A stretch of 64,000 bases of DNA, taken from the NCBI RefSeq assembly GCF_009937975.1, contig NZ_AP018441.1:2852001-2916000 (forward strand), written 5' to 3'. The stretch's first letter is position 1; each line of letters opens with the position of its first letter. Shown here in pieces: positions 7,904-16,920 of the stretch. The position numbers were made by a program, and so were the translations under genes. The stretch is from Undibacterium sp. YM2. GTDB taxonomy: Bacteria; Pseudomonadota; Gammaproteobacteria; Burkholderiales; Burkholderiaceae_D. Below the pieces are notes generated by a model that saw only the letters and a list, made by a program, of their open reading frames with translations, was not told the origin of the DNA and did not search any database.

Positions 7904-8494
7904 ATGTCAGGCGCCAGCAAACAAATCCTGGAAGCACTACCCTTGTCACTTTTCAACGCAGTAATGATCTTGATCATCGGGCTGCTATTTGTGGCGATGG
8001 CCGTTACTTACTGGCAAATACTTAAACAAAGAAAATATCCAGACAAGTACAGAACTGCAGAAGTTTTTGCGTCATTGCGCGCTGTTGGGATATCAACACG
8101 AAAAAGGCCGGTGCTCTCCATGCGAGAGCAGCCTATGTATGGTCAACTGGTAAAGGCCTTCCCTGACTATGTGGTGTTGGCGCAGGTATCGATCAGTGCT
8201 TTGCTTGAAACGAATGATCAGGCAGTCAGGAATAGATACTGCAGAAAATATGGAGATTTCGTCATCTGCACCAGGGCATTTGGCGCAATTGCCATCGTCG
8301 AATATGATGACTCCAGTCACAATGGACGGGGAAAGGAAGATGCAATACGAGAATCTTTTTTGATAGCCGCTGGCTACCCTGTTTTCAGATACAGGACTAT
8401 TCCAGATCTGCAGAAATTGAGGCAGGATATTACGCCTGAAGCCTTGAAATTTACTAGCCCCATGTTGCCGGCATCTCTGGCAGAACAGACATAG
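7904..8494 (+). CDS. Membrane-anchored DUF2726 (nuclease-like fold) protein
   Basis: About 196 residues. Start taken at ATG 7904; the in-frame TTG at 7898 falls inside a hairpin. One N-terminal transmembrane helix (about residues 15-38, 'FNAVMILIIGLLFVAMAVTY') is followed by a cytoplasmic domain matching DUF2726: 'PVLSMREQPMYGQLVKAFPD', 'VLAQVSISALL', 'YCRKYGDFVICTR', 'IAIVEYDDSSHNGRGKEDA', 'AAGYPVFRYR'. The D...E-Y-D-D pattern resembles a PD-(D/E)xK-like site. It starts 39 bp after the recombinase gene on the same strand and may be transposon cargo. Function unknown. Confidence 0.75.
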   Translation: MSGASKQILEALPLSLFNAVMILIIGLLFVAMAVTYWQILKQRKYPDKYRTAEVFASLRAVGISTRKRPVLSMREQPMYGQLVKAFPDYVVLAQVSISALLETNDQAVRNRYCRKYGDFVICTRAFGAIAIVEYDDSSHNGRGKEDAIRESFLIAAGYPVFRYRTIPDLQKLRQDITPEALKFTSPMLPASLAEQT

Positions 8495-8522
8495 CAAATG
8501 TAGGTGTCATTCTGGATTGCCG

Positions 8523-9014
8523 CTACTTATGCCCGGCACTTTCCAGTTTTGTCGTTGCATTGACTCGTATCAATAAAGGTGATGATGATGTTTCCATGCC
8601 ATGCTGACGCGCCAACTGATCTAATTTCCCCCGGAGTTCACTTTCATGGACAGTGATACTGCGCCCTGATTGTTCACAGACCAGGCATATTTCTTCGGCA
8701 GCTATGCTTGCATGAGCTAATCGGTATTTGGCCTTACCTTCTACATCAAAAGAGCGCTGCAAAAAATTGATCGACGTCAAATCGGCAAGAACTCGATAAA
8801 TCGTTGTGATGCTACCTAGCCTGCCCTGCCTTAACAGTTCCCTCAAAATATCTTCTGGATAATGGTAGCCTTCACCAATTTGTATAATTGCCACCAGCAT
8901 TCCTACGCGGCCAACAGTCGGGCGTAATCCTGCGCGCTGCAACTGTTCGGCCAGACCCGGTATTTCTCCCGAATTCATCGAGTTGAGTCTAATTTTCTTT
9001 TCCATTTTTACCAT
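8523..9014 (-). CDS. Fur-family regulator with degenerate metal site
   Basis: A 163-residue protein with the Fur winged-helix layout: 'LAEQLQRAGLRPTVGRVGML', 'YHYPEDILRELLRQG', 'GSITTIYRVLADLTSINFLQ'. Standard Fur, Zur and PerR proteins carry a His-rich metal motif (HHDH) before CxxC. Here that segment reads 'AHASIAAEEICLVCEQSGR': CxxC is kept but most of the His ligands are gone, and no second CxxC is seen. It may therefore sense something other than Fe or Zn, or act without metal. A Fur-box-like sequence lies 73 bp upstream of its start, which suggests autoregulation. Weak AGG precedes the chosen ATG. Confidence 0.8.
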   Translation of the reverse strand: MVKMEKKIRLNSMNSGEIPGLAEQLQRAGLRPTVGRVGMLVAIIQIGEGYHYPEDILRELLRQGRLGSITTIYRVLADLTSINFLQRSFDVEGKAKYRLAHASIAAEEICLVCEQSGRSITVHESELRGKLDQLARQHGMETSSSPLLIRVNATTKLESAGHK

Positions 9015-9086
9015 TCAAACATGCCTGTAGGGAATGCAATTGGCTATGCGCTACCAGAATGGCATATGCAAATGCAACAAACAAAT

Positions 9087-9105
9087 AATAATGATTCTCA
9101 TTAAT
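9087..9105. promoter_or_regulatory. Fur-box-like operator
   Basis: AATAATGATTCTCATTAAT matches 14 of 19 positions of the classical Fur consensus GATAATGATAATCATTATC and keeps the ATGAT...TCAT core. It lies upstream of the Fur-family gene, in its likely promoter region. Confidence 0.55.
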
Positions 9106-9181
9106 ATTTACAAGAGGTATGTTTATATTTTTATACTCTAATGCGGGTTTTTACGTTCCACGCTATGGTCCTGGATATAAA

Positions 9182-9418
9182 TAGGACTTACGCAAAATTG
9201 GCCTCGACGATTTTTGCTTCGGCCATGCATAGATCACAATGAGCACAATAAATACAGCGAACCCCAAACCGTCATTCCCGCATGCTTTTAGCGGGAATCC
9301 ATCGTTGATCAACCGTAGACCGGTGGGGCCGATCAGACATGGATACCCGCCTGCGCAGGTATCACGAATTGGGCAGTACGGTAGGCTGCAAGCTTGGGGC
9401 GGTTTTGCGTAAGTCCTA
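9182..9418. mobile_element. MITE-like non-autonomous element with 5-bp target duplication
   Basis: Perfect 16-bp terminal inverted repeats TAGGACTTACGCAAAA (9182-9197) and its reverse complement (9403-9418) bound a 237-bp segment with no gene. The same 5 bp, ATAAA, flank both ends (9177-9181 and 9419-9423), as expected of a target-site duplication. Inside are hairpins ATTCCCGC (9274-9281) with GCGGGAAT (9291-9298) and GATACC (9342-9347) with GGTATC (9358-9363). These resemble dispersed repeats of the 'ATTCCC...GGGAAT' kind known in Neisseria and Burkholderiales. Mobilisation would need a transposase from elsewhere in the genome. Confidence 0.8.
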
Positions 9419-9547
9419 ATAAACCTTATGCTGACGATTAATTGAAAAGTATAAAATTAATGTGACGTCAAAACTTAGTGAGGACGAGGCCAAGAATGCA
9501 GTCATGAAGAGTTTTATATTTTTACAAATTTAAATTCACAGAAAAAT

Positions 9548-10909
9548 TTACTTGATCTGCAACGGGTGCGCCTCAGTATTAAAAGTAACTTTATCGAAAT
9601 CCAGGGCAGATTTTGGCGCAAACAAAAGGTAATAATATTTGAAGGTTTCGGCAAACAAGAAGCTTTCCATGGAATCGTCCTTTTCTTTGCTACGCACATC
9701 TTTCAAGGCAGCATAACCAGCCTCACTGCGGCAATATTTCACGAAGTCTTCAAAAAACTCCTTACCCATGAGGCGGTATTTTGCGTCACCAGTAGTGCGG
9801 TACAGGTAATAAGCTGACTCAATAATTTCTGGCCGCAAATGATAACTGGCAGAAGTGACCGTCATGGTCTTATAGTCGAGCGACTCTGGCTCAATGCCAT
9901 GTATTCGCCACATCTTCAAACCAGAATCCTGTAATCGCTTGGCACGATCTACATCGCCACTCAACACCAGCAACGCGGGCATGAACGCATCAAGTGCGCC
10001 ATAACGGCTTGCAGTGCGTGCCCCACTTTGCATGTTTGCACGCCCATACCAGTATCCACTATCGACCTCATCTCCGAGATAACGGTTAACGCTGTCGATA
10101 CTGGTATCCCACATGGCCTTGCAATCAGCATCGCCAAACAAGCGCCAGCATTTGTAGATGTACTCGTAGTAAGAGTCGATACCACCGCCGATGTGAGAGT
10201 TCTGGTCGGCCCACTCCCCTGTTTCTACATTGATGCGCGCTCCAACCAGGCCGATGGATGAGCGGCGCTCATAGGTTGCCACCAATGCCTTCTTCGCTTT
10301 TTGGAAATAGATAGGCTTGTTGCTAAGTTTGCTCAGCATGCCAAACTCCAGTAGCAGCGTACCTGTCTCTGCGGGGTTGCTGACATTGCCACGCACTTGT
10401 CCGGTCTTGAGATTCACATGGGTATAGGGCAAGCCGGTCGGTGTTTCAAATACCGGTAATAATCGCTGCCCCAGATCTTCAGCGAGATTCAGCAGACGCT
10501 GGTCTTTTGTTATTTGGTAAGCGGATAGCAGGCCACCCAGCAGGCGAATCGTGATTTCAAAATTCTGAACATAGATATCCTGGTCAAAATTGAGCTTGGA
10601 GACGATCAGGTCTTGCGCTTCTTTTGCTTCTTTTTTCAAGCCCATGATCAGGAAAGTATCCAAGGCATCCACCGGTGTCATTAACAGCGAAGTACCATAC
10701 CAGTCATGTGGCGTGCGGCTCAATGGTTTTACTGCGTCATGACCCCAGGCAAATTGCTTATATGCTTGCCAGGCATGTTGGGTTTCGCGCTTTACCTTGT
10801 TGGCCATGAGCTGCGATTGCGCTTCAGTCATGCTGTTTTCTGCATGGGCTAAGGTACTGCCAAGCAAAAAAAAAAGTAAGGCACAACTGATGCGTAAGGT
10901 CTTCAACAT
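9548..10909 (-). CDS. Secreted GH47 alpha-1,2-mannosidase
   Basis: 453 residues with a signal peptide (ISCALLFFLLGSTLAHA). GH47 enzymes are inverting, calcium-dependent alpha-1,2-mannosidases. Family motifs seen: 'GHDAVKPLS', 'DALDTFLIMGL', 'NFEITIRLLGGLLSAYQ', 'GGGIDSYYEYIYKC', 'LRPEIIESAYYLYRTTGD' and the C-terminal 'FNTEAHP', whose Thr is the usual Ca ligand. All expected acidic motifs appear present. GH47 is mostly eukaryotic (ER and Golgi) and scarce in bacteria. It is the last gene of a seven-gene minus-strand operon, 15 bp after the fructokinase, and would trim alpha-1,2-linked mannose from mannan or high-mannose glycans outside the cytoplasm. Confidence 0.9.
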   Translation of the reverse strand: MLKTLRISCALLFFLLGSTLAHAENSMTEAQSQLMANKVKRETQHAWQAYKQFAWGHDAVKPLSRTPHDWYGTSLLMTPVDALDTFLIMGLKKEAKEAQDLIVSKLNFDQDIYVQNFEITIRLLGGLLSAYQITKDQRLLNLAEDLGQRLLPVFETPTGLPYTHVNLKTGQVRGNVSNPAETGTLLLEFGMLSKLSNKPIYFQKAKKALVATYERRSSIGLVGARINVETGEWADQNSHIGGGIDSYYEYIYKCWRLFGDADCKAMWDTSIDSVNRYLGDEVDSGYWYGRANMQSGARTASRYGALDAFMPALLVLSGDVDRAKRLQDSGLKMWRIHGIEPESLDYKTMTVTSASYHLRPEIIESAYYLYRTTGDAKYRLMGKEFFEDFVKYCRSEAGYAALKDVRSKEKDDSMESFLFAETFKYYYLLFAPKSALDFDKVTFNTEAHPLQIK

Positions 10910-10924
10910 AGAAAATTCTCCGGG

Positions 10925-11842
10925 TTAATTTTTCTTGATTTGTTCGTACAGGGCTGACACTTGCGCAAGTTCAGGCGCTTGCGCACCAGCCGCCAAACAT
11001 GCTGCTGCACCACTGGCGACAGAGAAATCCAGGTGTTCTTGCCAGGTTTTTTCTGGTGTCTTGTGCAAGCTATAAAGCAAGCCCGCGATACTGGCGTCGC
11101 CAGCGCCTATCGTGTCGATGACATTGATCTGGGGTGGCAATGCTTGCCAGGTCTGATCGCCCAGGTGCAAAGAGGCGCCTGCTGCACCGCAGGTATACAG
11201 ATAAACCGCTTCGGGATTGAATTCACGTAATTGTGTTAAGGCCAAGTCGGCGTTTTCCTGGCGAAAAAGCCCACGTAAATCATCGTAAGATATTTTTATT
11301 ACGTCAGCCAATTGCGTCATTGTGCGCAAAGTAGCATCATATCTGTCGTCCATAAGATTACGGAAATTGGGGTCATAACTGATCTTTACCCCATCCTTTT
11401 TGCATTGCCTTGCCAAGGAAATCAATGTTGTTGCCAGCGGCTCGCGCGCCAGGCTAATGCCACCAAAATGTATCCATTGCAAATCGCGGTTCCATCCATC
11501 TGGTAGAGCCGCAGGTGAAAAATACAGATCCGCACTGTCTTCACCAATGAAGAAGTACTTTGGCGGCGCAGTCTCAGCGACAATCGCGAGCAAGGGTGAT
11601 CTTTTAAAGCGTTGTAGCAGACGCATGTCCAGGCCAGCCTGCTCATTGGCTGCATACAATGCATCGCCAAATACATCTTCACTGATAGCCCCGGCAAAAC
11701 CTGTGCGCAAGCCTAGTTTTGCCAGATTACGGGCGACATTCCAGGTGGAGCCGCCGACCAGGCTTTTCCAGTCATCTGAGTCAGTGCGCAGCATGTCGGT
11801 CAAGGCTTCACCAGCACAGACAAATTGAGGGAAGTCAGTCAT
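10925..11842 (-). CDS. PfkB-family sugar kinase, probable fructokinase
   Basis: A 305-residue ribokinase-fold kinase. PfkB signature 1 is 'GGSTWNVARNLAKLG' near residue 30; signature 2 is 'DTIGAGDASIAGLL' near 245, with the catalytic Asp in GAGDA. The motif 'FFIGEDSADLYFSP' is typical of fructokinase-like members. Its start overlaps the end of the mannose-isomerase gene by 8 bp, so translation is probably coupled. The pairing suggests it phosphorylates the fructose made from mannose to fructose-6-phosphate. 2-Keto-3-deoxygluconate or other sugar kinase activity is possible but less favoured by context. Confidence 0.85.
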   Translation of the reverse strand: MTDFPQFVCAGEALTDMLRTDSDDWKSLVGGSTWNVARNLAKLGLRTGFAGAISEDVFGDALYAANEQAGLDMRLLQRFKRSPLLAIVAETAPPKYFFIGEDSADLYFSPAALPDGWNRDLQWIHFGGISLAREPLATTLISLARQCKKDGVKISYDPNFRNLMDDRYDATLRTMTQLADVIKISYDDLRGLFRQENADLALTQLREFNPEAVYLYTCGAAGASLHLGDQTWQALPPQINVIDTIGAGDASIAGLLYSLHKTPEKTWQEHLDFSVASGAAACLAAGAQAPELAQVSALYEQIKKN

Positions 11843-13067
11843 GATGTTTGCCCAGTTTTAATACATTCAACACTTCATAACATGCGCCCATAGTATGGTA
11901 ATCAGTCTTTCCGGCTGGGCTTTTTTCATCGCTGATTTTATGGTTACTGTTATCCAGGATGCGGTACCAGGCACCGTACTGGTGGTCAACAAAATGCGTC
12001 CAGCTGTATTGCCAGATTTTGTCGTACCAGTCCCAGTATTTTTGCTTACCTGTGCGTTGTGCCAGACAAGCTGCAGCAGCGATTGACTCAGCCTGCACCC
12101 AAAAGTATTTATCGCCATCGCAAATACTGTGATCTGGGGCAAAGCCATAACAAATGCCACCATGCTCTTGATCCCAGGCGAGATCCAGCGCTATGTCAAA
12201 CAGACGCTCGGCTGTTGGTAAAATCCATGTCGAATCGCCTTGCAAATTTGCAGCCTCTGCATCCAGCAGTACCAGAAGTTTAGACCATTCAGTGAAATGC
12301 CCTGGTTGGAATCCCCAGGGACGGAATAGATTTGCCTTGTCCTCAAGATTGTATTTCCAGTCTATCTGCCAGGTATTATCGTAATGTTCCCATATCATGC
12401 CGCCGGCTTGTGAGGCTTGTCGCTGGGTAATGGATTTGGCTATCATTTCCGCACGGTGCAGATGCTTGACTTCACCAGTCGCCTGATAGGCTGCCAGCAT
12501 CGCTTCACAGCTATGCATATTGGCATTCTGACCGCGATAAGTGTCGAGGTGCGTCCAGTCGGCACTGGCCTGGTCTGCATAGAGTTCAAATTCTGGTAGC
12601 CAGAACTTTTCTTCCATGAGAGCCACGGTTTCATCGATATAAGCATGTGCCTCTTCCATCCCTGCCATTACTGCGTGGGAATAGGCGAACAAAACAAAGG
12701 CCAGGCCATAGCAATGATTATTATCGTCAATGACATGTTTCTTGCCATTGTCCCAGCTCAGTTGCCAGGCATAGCCGCCATTGACGGCGTCACGGTGTAC
12801 TTCGCGCAAGAATGTGACGCCGTGTTGCACCATGTGCAAATAACGTGGATCAGAAAACTGTCGGTAGGCCATTGCGTAATCAAAGATGAAACGCGTACTG
12901 CTGACCAAATGACGCGACCTTGCATCATAAACCTGACCGTCATCTTTAAAATAATGATAGAAGCCACCGCTGATATCAATACAGCGTGGATGATAAAAAC
13001 GCATGGTGTGTGCTATGTGCTCAGTCAGAGTACTGGCAGCACGAAAATCTGGAAAAGTCATTGTCAT
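11835..13067 (-). CDS. AGE-family mannose isomerase / aldose-ketose isomerase
   Basis: A 410-residue (alpha/alpha)6-barrel of the N-acylglucosamine 2-epimerase superfamily, close in style to YihS and mannose isomerase. Motifs: 'FDYAMAYRQFSDPRYL', 'HVIDDNNHCYGLAFVLFAYS', 'NMHSCEAMLAAYQATG', 'WAESIAA'-type region 'FWVQAESIAAAACLA' and 'DYHTMGACYEVLNVLK', which supply the conserved His, Glu and Arg residues. There is no signal peptide, so it is cytoplasmic. In the operon it lies between a sugar permease and a fructokinase, which supports the reaction D-mannose to D-fructose. Other AGE activities (GlcNAc to ManNAc, mannose to glucose) are not excluded. Confidence 0.85.
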   Translation of the reverse strand: MTMTFPDFRAASTLTEHIAHTMRFYHPRCIDISGGFYHYFKDDGQVYDARSRHLVSSTRFIFDYAMAYRQFSDPRYLHMVQHGVTFLREVHRDAVNGGYAWQLSWDNGKKHVIDDNNHCYGLAFVLFAYSHAVMAGMEEAHAYIDETVALMEEKFWLPEFELYADQASADWTHLDTYRGQNANMHSCEAMLAAYQATGEVKHLHRAEMIAKSITQRQASQAGGMIWEHYDNTWQIDWKYNLEDKANLFRPWGFQPGHFTEWSKLLVLLDAEAANLQGDSTWILPTAERLFDIALDLAWDQEHGGICYGFAPDHSICDGDKYFWVQAESIAAAACLAQRTGKQKYWDWYDKIWQYSWTHFVDHQYGAWYRILDNSNHKISDEKSPAGKTDYHTMGACYEVLNVLKLGKHHD

Positions 13068-13112
13068 GATCTGGAGTTGCTGGGGTAATTAATGCGCGGT
13101 AGTTGCTTTTCT

Positions 13113-14525
13113 TTATAAATCTATTCCCTGTCTGGCCAAAATGGTTTTTACCTTCCAGGAATAAAAAGCCAGATAAGAAAAACAGCCTACGCCGACGATG
13201 TAGCTCATTTGTATACCGACCTTGTCGGCAACAAAGCCTTGCAGCCAGCTCACAACACCGCCGCCCATGATCATCATGATCAGGAAATTGCTACCCTGCC
13301 CCGTATGTTTGCCGAGACCGCTGATAGCCAAAGAGAAAATGCACGGCCACAAAGTGCTGCAAAACAAACCTATGCTGGTGAATGCATAAATGCTTACCAT
13401 GCCGCTGGTGCACATACCGAGTATCAAGGCAGAAATACCCAATACAGAAAAAATGCCCAACATGTTTGCGGGATTTCCCTTGCTGGCAAGGTCAGCAAAA
13501 ATCAACACCAGGACAACAGCACCATATACATAAAAACGGCTTAACTCATGTTGCGCTATCGCGTTCACAGCAAGAAACACGCTGAAGGCCAGATACGGCG
13601 CAAGAAATTTCGCCAGCTTTGCTGCACCGTCACTCAATTGAAAAGCCTCGACCGCGCCCGTCCAGCGGCCTATCATCAAACTACCCCAATACAGCGAAAT
13701 GAATGGTGCGATATCCTTGGTCAGATAGCCCTGAGTCAATTCCATATAGGCAGGTAAATTACTGGCAGTGGATACCTCGACACCCACATAGACAAAAATC
13801 GCAAGCATGCCCAAGACCAATTGTGGGAACTGTAATGCAGAGCTAGGGCCATGTGTACGGCTGTCTTGCGCGTCTTCTTCCAGTGCCGGGCGGTCAGGCA
13901 GAGATGAAAATTTGAGGAAAACAGCAACCAGGAAAAATACCAGCCCCAAAACCAGGTAAGGTATTTTGACGCTTTCTATACTGGCGACCGTATTGTTTGA
14001 CGATGGTGTGCCAAATATGGCAAAGCTCACTATCAACGGGCCTATGGTGGTACCAAAATTATTAATCCCACCAGCAAGGGTCAGTCGTTGTGAGCCGGTT
14101 TCGCGCGAACCCAAGGCAATCGCCAGTGGATTAGCCGCCGTTTGCTGTAATGAAAAACCCAGACCCACGATAAACAAGCCCGACAACATCAATGTAAACG
14201 AGCTTGAATTAGCTGCCGGATAAAATAACAAAGTACCCAACGCAGATATGCAAAGCCCTAGCGCCAATCCATTTTTGTAACCTATCTTCTGTATCAGATC
14301 CTGTTTAAGTACGGCAGAAACCAGCAGGTACAGCAAGGAGCCAACCGTGTAGGCAACATAAAAAGCAAGCGATACAAACTGGCTTTGTGTTTGCGACAGA
14401 TGGAACGCTGCCTTGAACACAGGGATTAAAATATCATTGCTGGCTGCAACAAAGCCCCAGAAGAAGAATACCGTCACCAGTGGTATGAATTGTCCCCAAT
14501 ACGTGCGTGCTGATTTTTTCATCAT
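13113..14525 (-). CDS. MFS sugar permease, FucP/GluP type
   Basis: About 470 residues with some twelve transmembrane helices. The opening 'FFFWGFVAASNDILIPVFKA' is the signature of the fucose/glucose-galactose:H+ symporter family. Start taken at ATG 14525 with GAGG just upstream; an ATG at 14534 would overlap the preceding GH92 gene as ATGA. It is embedded in the mannan operon between GH92 and the mannose isomerase genes. Inference: it brings free mannose released by the mannosidases through the inner membrane. Confidence 0.88.
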   Translation of the reverse strand: MMKKSARTYWGQFIPLVTVFFFWGFVAASNDILIPVFKAAFHLSQTQSQFVSLAFYVAYTVGSLLYLLVSAVLKQDLIQKIGYKNGLALGLCISALGTLLFYPAANSSSFTLMLSGLFIVGLGFSLQQTAANPLAIALGSRETGSQRLTLAGGINNFGTTIGPLIVSFAIFGTPSSNNTVASIESVKIPYLVLGLVFFLVAVFLKFSSLPDRPALEEDAQDSRTHGPSSALQFPQLVLGMLAIFVYVGVEVSTASNLPAYMELTQGYLTKDIAPFISLYWGSLMIGRWTGAVEAFQLSDGAAKLAKFLAPYLAFSVFLAVNAIAQHELSRFYVYGAVVLVLIFADLASKGNPANMLGIFSVLGISALILGMCTSGMVSIYAFTSIGLFCSTLWPCIFSLAISGLGKHTGQGSNFLIMMIMGGGVVSWLQGFVADKVGIQMSYIVGVGCFSYLAFYSWKVKTILARQGIDL

Positions 14526-14530
14526 CGGCC

Positions 14531-16861
14531 TCATTGATATGGTGTTTGTGTATAGGGTCGGGCATCCTTGAGATTGCCCCACTTCTTGTTTGGCTCAGCC
14601 TGCATGACAAACACCAGCTCGCCACCAGCCATGATTTGTTCATGACGCAGATAGTTTTGATCCAGCACTTTCCCATTCAAACTAACGCTTGCCACATAGG
14701 GGTGAGCATCACTCAGATTCTGGGCGCGTATGGTGAACTGTTTGCCATTCGGTAAATGCAAGGTCGTTTTATCCAAAAACGGGCGACCAAGTATGTATTC
14801 ATTACTACCGGGAGCAACCGGGTAAAAACCAAGACTCGTGAAAACAAACCAGGCAGACATCTGACCAAGATCATCATTGCCAGACAATCCATCAGGTTTG
14901 GCCTGATACTGGCTTTGCATGATTTGCTGCAAGCGTTGCTGGGTTTTCCATGGTGCGCCGAAGTAATTATATAAATAAGCGACATGATGCGAAGGCTCAT
15001 TACCATGTGCGTAATGCCCTATCAGACCAGAAATATCTTCCATGTGCGCATAGACTTTGTGATCCACTTTTGCATCGAATACCTGATCGATTTTCGAGAT
15101 GGCAGCAGCATCACCTCCCAGCATGCTGATCAGGCCGGCATTATCATGCGGCATATACCATGAATATTGCCATGCACTGCCTTCGGTATAATCACTGCCA
15201 AAATTAGATACGGTCGGGTCAAAAGGGACGCGGAACTCACCATTCGATTTACGTGCACGGATGAAACCGGTTTTGGTATCAAACACATTACGGAAATTCT
15301 GGGCGCGGGCATAATATTTTTTCGCGATATCAGTCTTGCCCATCTTCTCGGCCATACGCGCAATTGTCCAGTCATCAAAAGCATATTCCACGGTTTTGGA
15401 GGCGGCTTCCGGTTCCAGATCGGTTGGAACATAACCCAGTTTCATATAATGTTTCAAGCCGCCGTAGGGTCCATATTCAGCGCTGGCCATCATTGCATTC
15501 AATGCGCTATCTGCATCAAAGCCGGGAATGCCCTTCATGTAGGCATCAGCTATTACTGGCACTGCGTGATAACCTATCATGCACCAGGTTTCGAGACCAT
15601 GAAATTGCCATACCGGCAGTATGCCCTCAGGACTATATTGCTGGGATGCCAGCAGCGACCGCACAAAATCAGCATTGCGCTGTGCTGGCTGTATCAAAGT
15701 TAGCAAGGGATGGAGAGCACGGTAAGTGTCCCATAAAGAAAAGGTGGAATGAAAACGGAAGCCTTCAGCCTGATGCACCAGATTATCCGGCCCACGGTAA
15801 CGGCCATCCACATCCATAAACAGGCTGGGACCCATCATGCTGTGGTACAAGGCGGTGTAAGCCTTGGTGCGCATCTCTGGCTTAGCCTCTATGCTGACTG
15901 CTGACAGGGCATCGTCCCAGGCCTGCTTCGATTTGGCGCGCTGCGCTGTAAAGTCCCAATCCTGGATTTCAGCCAGATTTGCAATGGCGCCATCTTCACT
16001 GACAGCCGAAATGGCCACTTTGACCATCAGAGTCTGGTCGTCGGGAACACCAAAATCCAGCGCGGCAACCAGCGCCTTGCCTTCGACTTTGGCTTTATCC
16101 TGAGGGCCACTGCCCGGCCCGGCAAAGCCACGGTATTCAACTGCATCTTCACGGTTATGGATTTCACGCGTCAATAATGGCCGTGAAAATTGCATGGCAA
16201 AATAAACCTGCCGGCCCGGTGCCCAGCCTCGGGTTTCACGCATGCCGGTGATAATACCGTCCTTGCGTACGCGCATGCTGGACCACAGGTTTTTTGTTTT
16301 GTAATCGTAAATACTGCTACGCAAATCGACGATCAACTTGGCCGCCTCACCTTTGGCAAAACGATAGCGGTGCATGCCTACCCTGTCACTCGCCGTCAAT
16401 TCGACATCAATCTCATGATCCAGCAACTTGACTGCATAATAGCCAGGCTCAGCGCGCTCTTCTTTGTGACTGAAACGCGAACGATAACCGCTGAAAGGAC
16501 GTTCTGGATAGCCTGGCTCGAGTTTGGTGTCGCCGCTATAGGGCATCAACAATACGTCACCCAGATCAGAATGGCCGGTACCGGAAAAATGTGTATGCGA
16601 GAAGCCAAGTATGGAATCATCTTCATAACGGTAGCCAGCCGCCCAGGGATAACTCTGGCGGAAATGTCTTACCTGCGTATCGGGACTTAATTGCACCATG
16701 CCAAAAGGACGTGTCGCCCCGGGAAATGTATGACCATCACCGCCGGTGCCTATGAATACATTGACGGCATCAACCGGACGTGAACTACTGGCTGGCGCGG
16801 CATCAACACTGCTGGCGATGACTGCGCCCAGGAAAATTAACCCGCAAATACGAAACATCAT
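14531..16861 (-). CDS. Secreted GH92 alpha-mannosidase (first)
   Basis: 776 residues with signal peptide (ICGLIFLGAVIASSVDA). GH92 enzymes are calcium-dependent inverting exo-alpha-mannosidases. Motifs: N-terminal 'GTGGDGHTFPGATRPFGM', 'GFSHTHFSGTGHSDLGD', the (alpha/alpha)6 domain with 'FHSTFSLWDTYRALHPL', 'GYHAVPVIADAY', and the family block 'GNDDLGQMSAWFVFTSLGFYP'. RBS AAAGG precedes the ATG at 16861. It is followed 5 bp later by the permease gene. It probably acts with the other GH92 and the GH47 on different alpha-mannosidic linkages; the linkage cannot be read from sequence by eye. Confidence 0.93.
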   Translation of the reverse strand: MMFRICGLIFLGAVIASSVDAAPASSSRPVDAVNVFIGTGGDGHTFPGATRPFGMVQLSPDTQVRHFRQSYPWAAGYRYEDDSILGFSHTHFSGTGHSDLGDVLLMPYSGDTKLEPGYPERPFSGYRSRFSHKEERAEPGYYAVKLLDHEIDVELTASDRVGMHRYRFAKGEAAKLIVDLRSSIYDYKTKNLWSSMRVRKDGIITGMRETRGWAPGRQVYFAMQFSRPLLTREIHNREDAVEYRGFAGPGSGPQDKAKVEGKALVAALDFGVPDDQTLMVKVAISAVSEDGAIANLAEIQDWDFTAQRAKSKQAWDDALSAVSIEAKPEMRTKAYTALYHSMMGPSLFMDVDGRYRGPDNLVHQAEGFRFHSTFSLWDTYRALHPLLTLIQPAQRNADFVRSLLASQQYSPEGILPVWQFHGLETWCMIGYHAVPVIADAYMKGIPGFDADSALNAMMASAEYGPYGGLKHYMKLGYVPTDLEPEAASKTVEYAFDDWTIARMAEKMGKTDIAKKYYARAQNFRNVFDTKTGFIRARKSNGEFRVPFDPTVSNFGSDYTEGSAWQYSWYMPHDNAGLISMLGGDAAAISKIDQVFDAKVDHKVYAHMEDISGLIGHYAHGNEPSHHVAYLYNYFGAPWKTQQRLQQIMQSQYQAKPDGLSGNDDLGQMSAWFVFTSLGFYPVAPGSNEYILGRPFLDKTTLHLPNGKQFTIRAQNLSDAHPYVASVSLNGKVLDQNYLRHEQIMAGGELVFVMQAEPNKKWGNLKDARPYTQTPYQ

Positions 16862-16920
16862 ATGTACCTTTTCAGTGGATTCTTTTAAAGCGACGAATAC
16901 AACAACTGCCTGAATTAAAT

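Noticed and set aside
9251..9270. GGGGTTCGCTGTATT (reverse strand) as the second transposon end
   Set aside because: Only a few bases agree with the candidate end at 2339, and it lies inside the MITE-like element.
14526..14582. N-terminal extension of the sugar permease
   Set aside because: It would overlap the GH92 coding end by more than 50 bp and lacks a ribosome-binding site; the ATG at 14525 has GAGG upstream.
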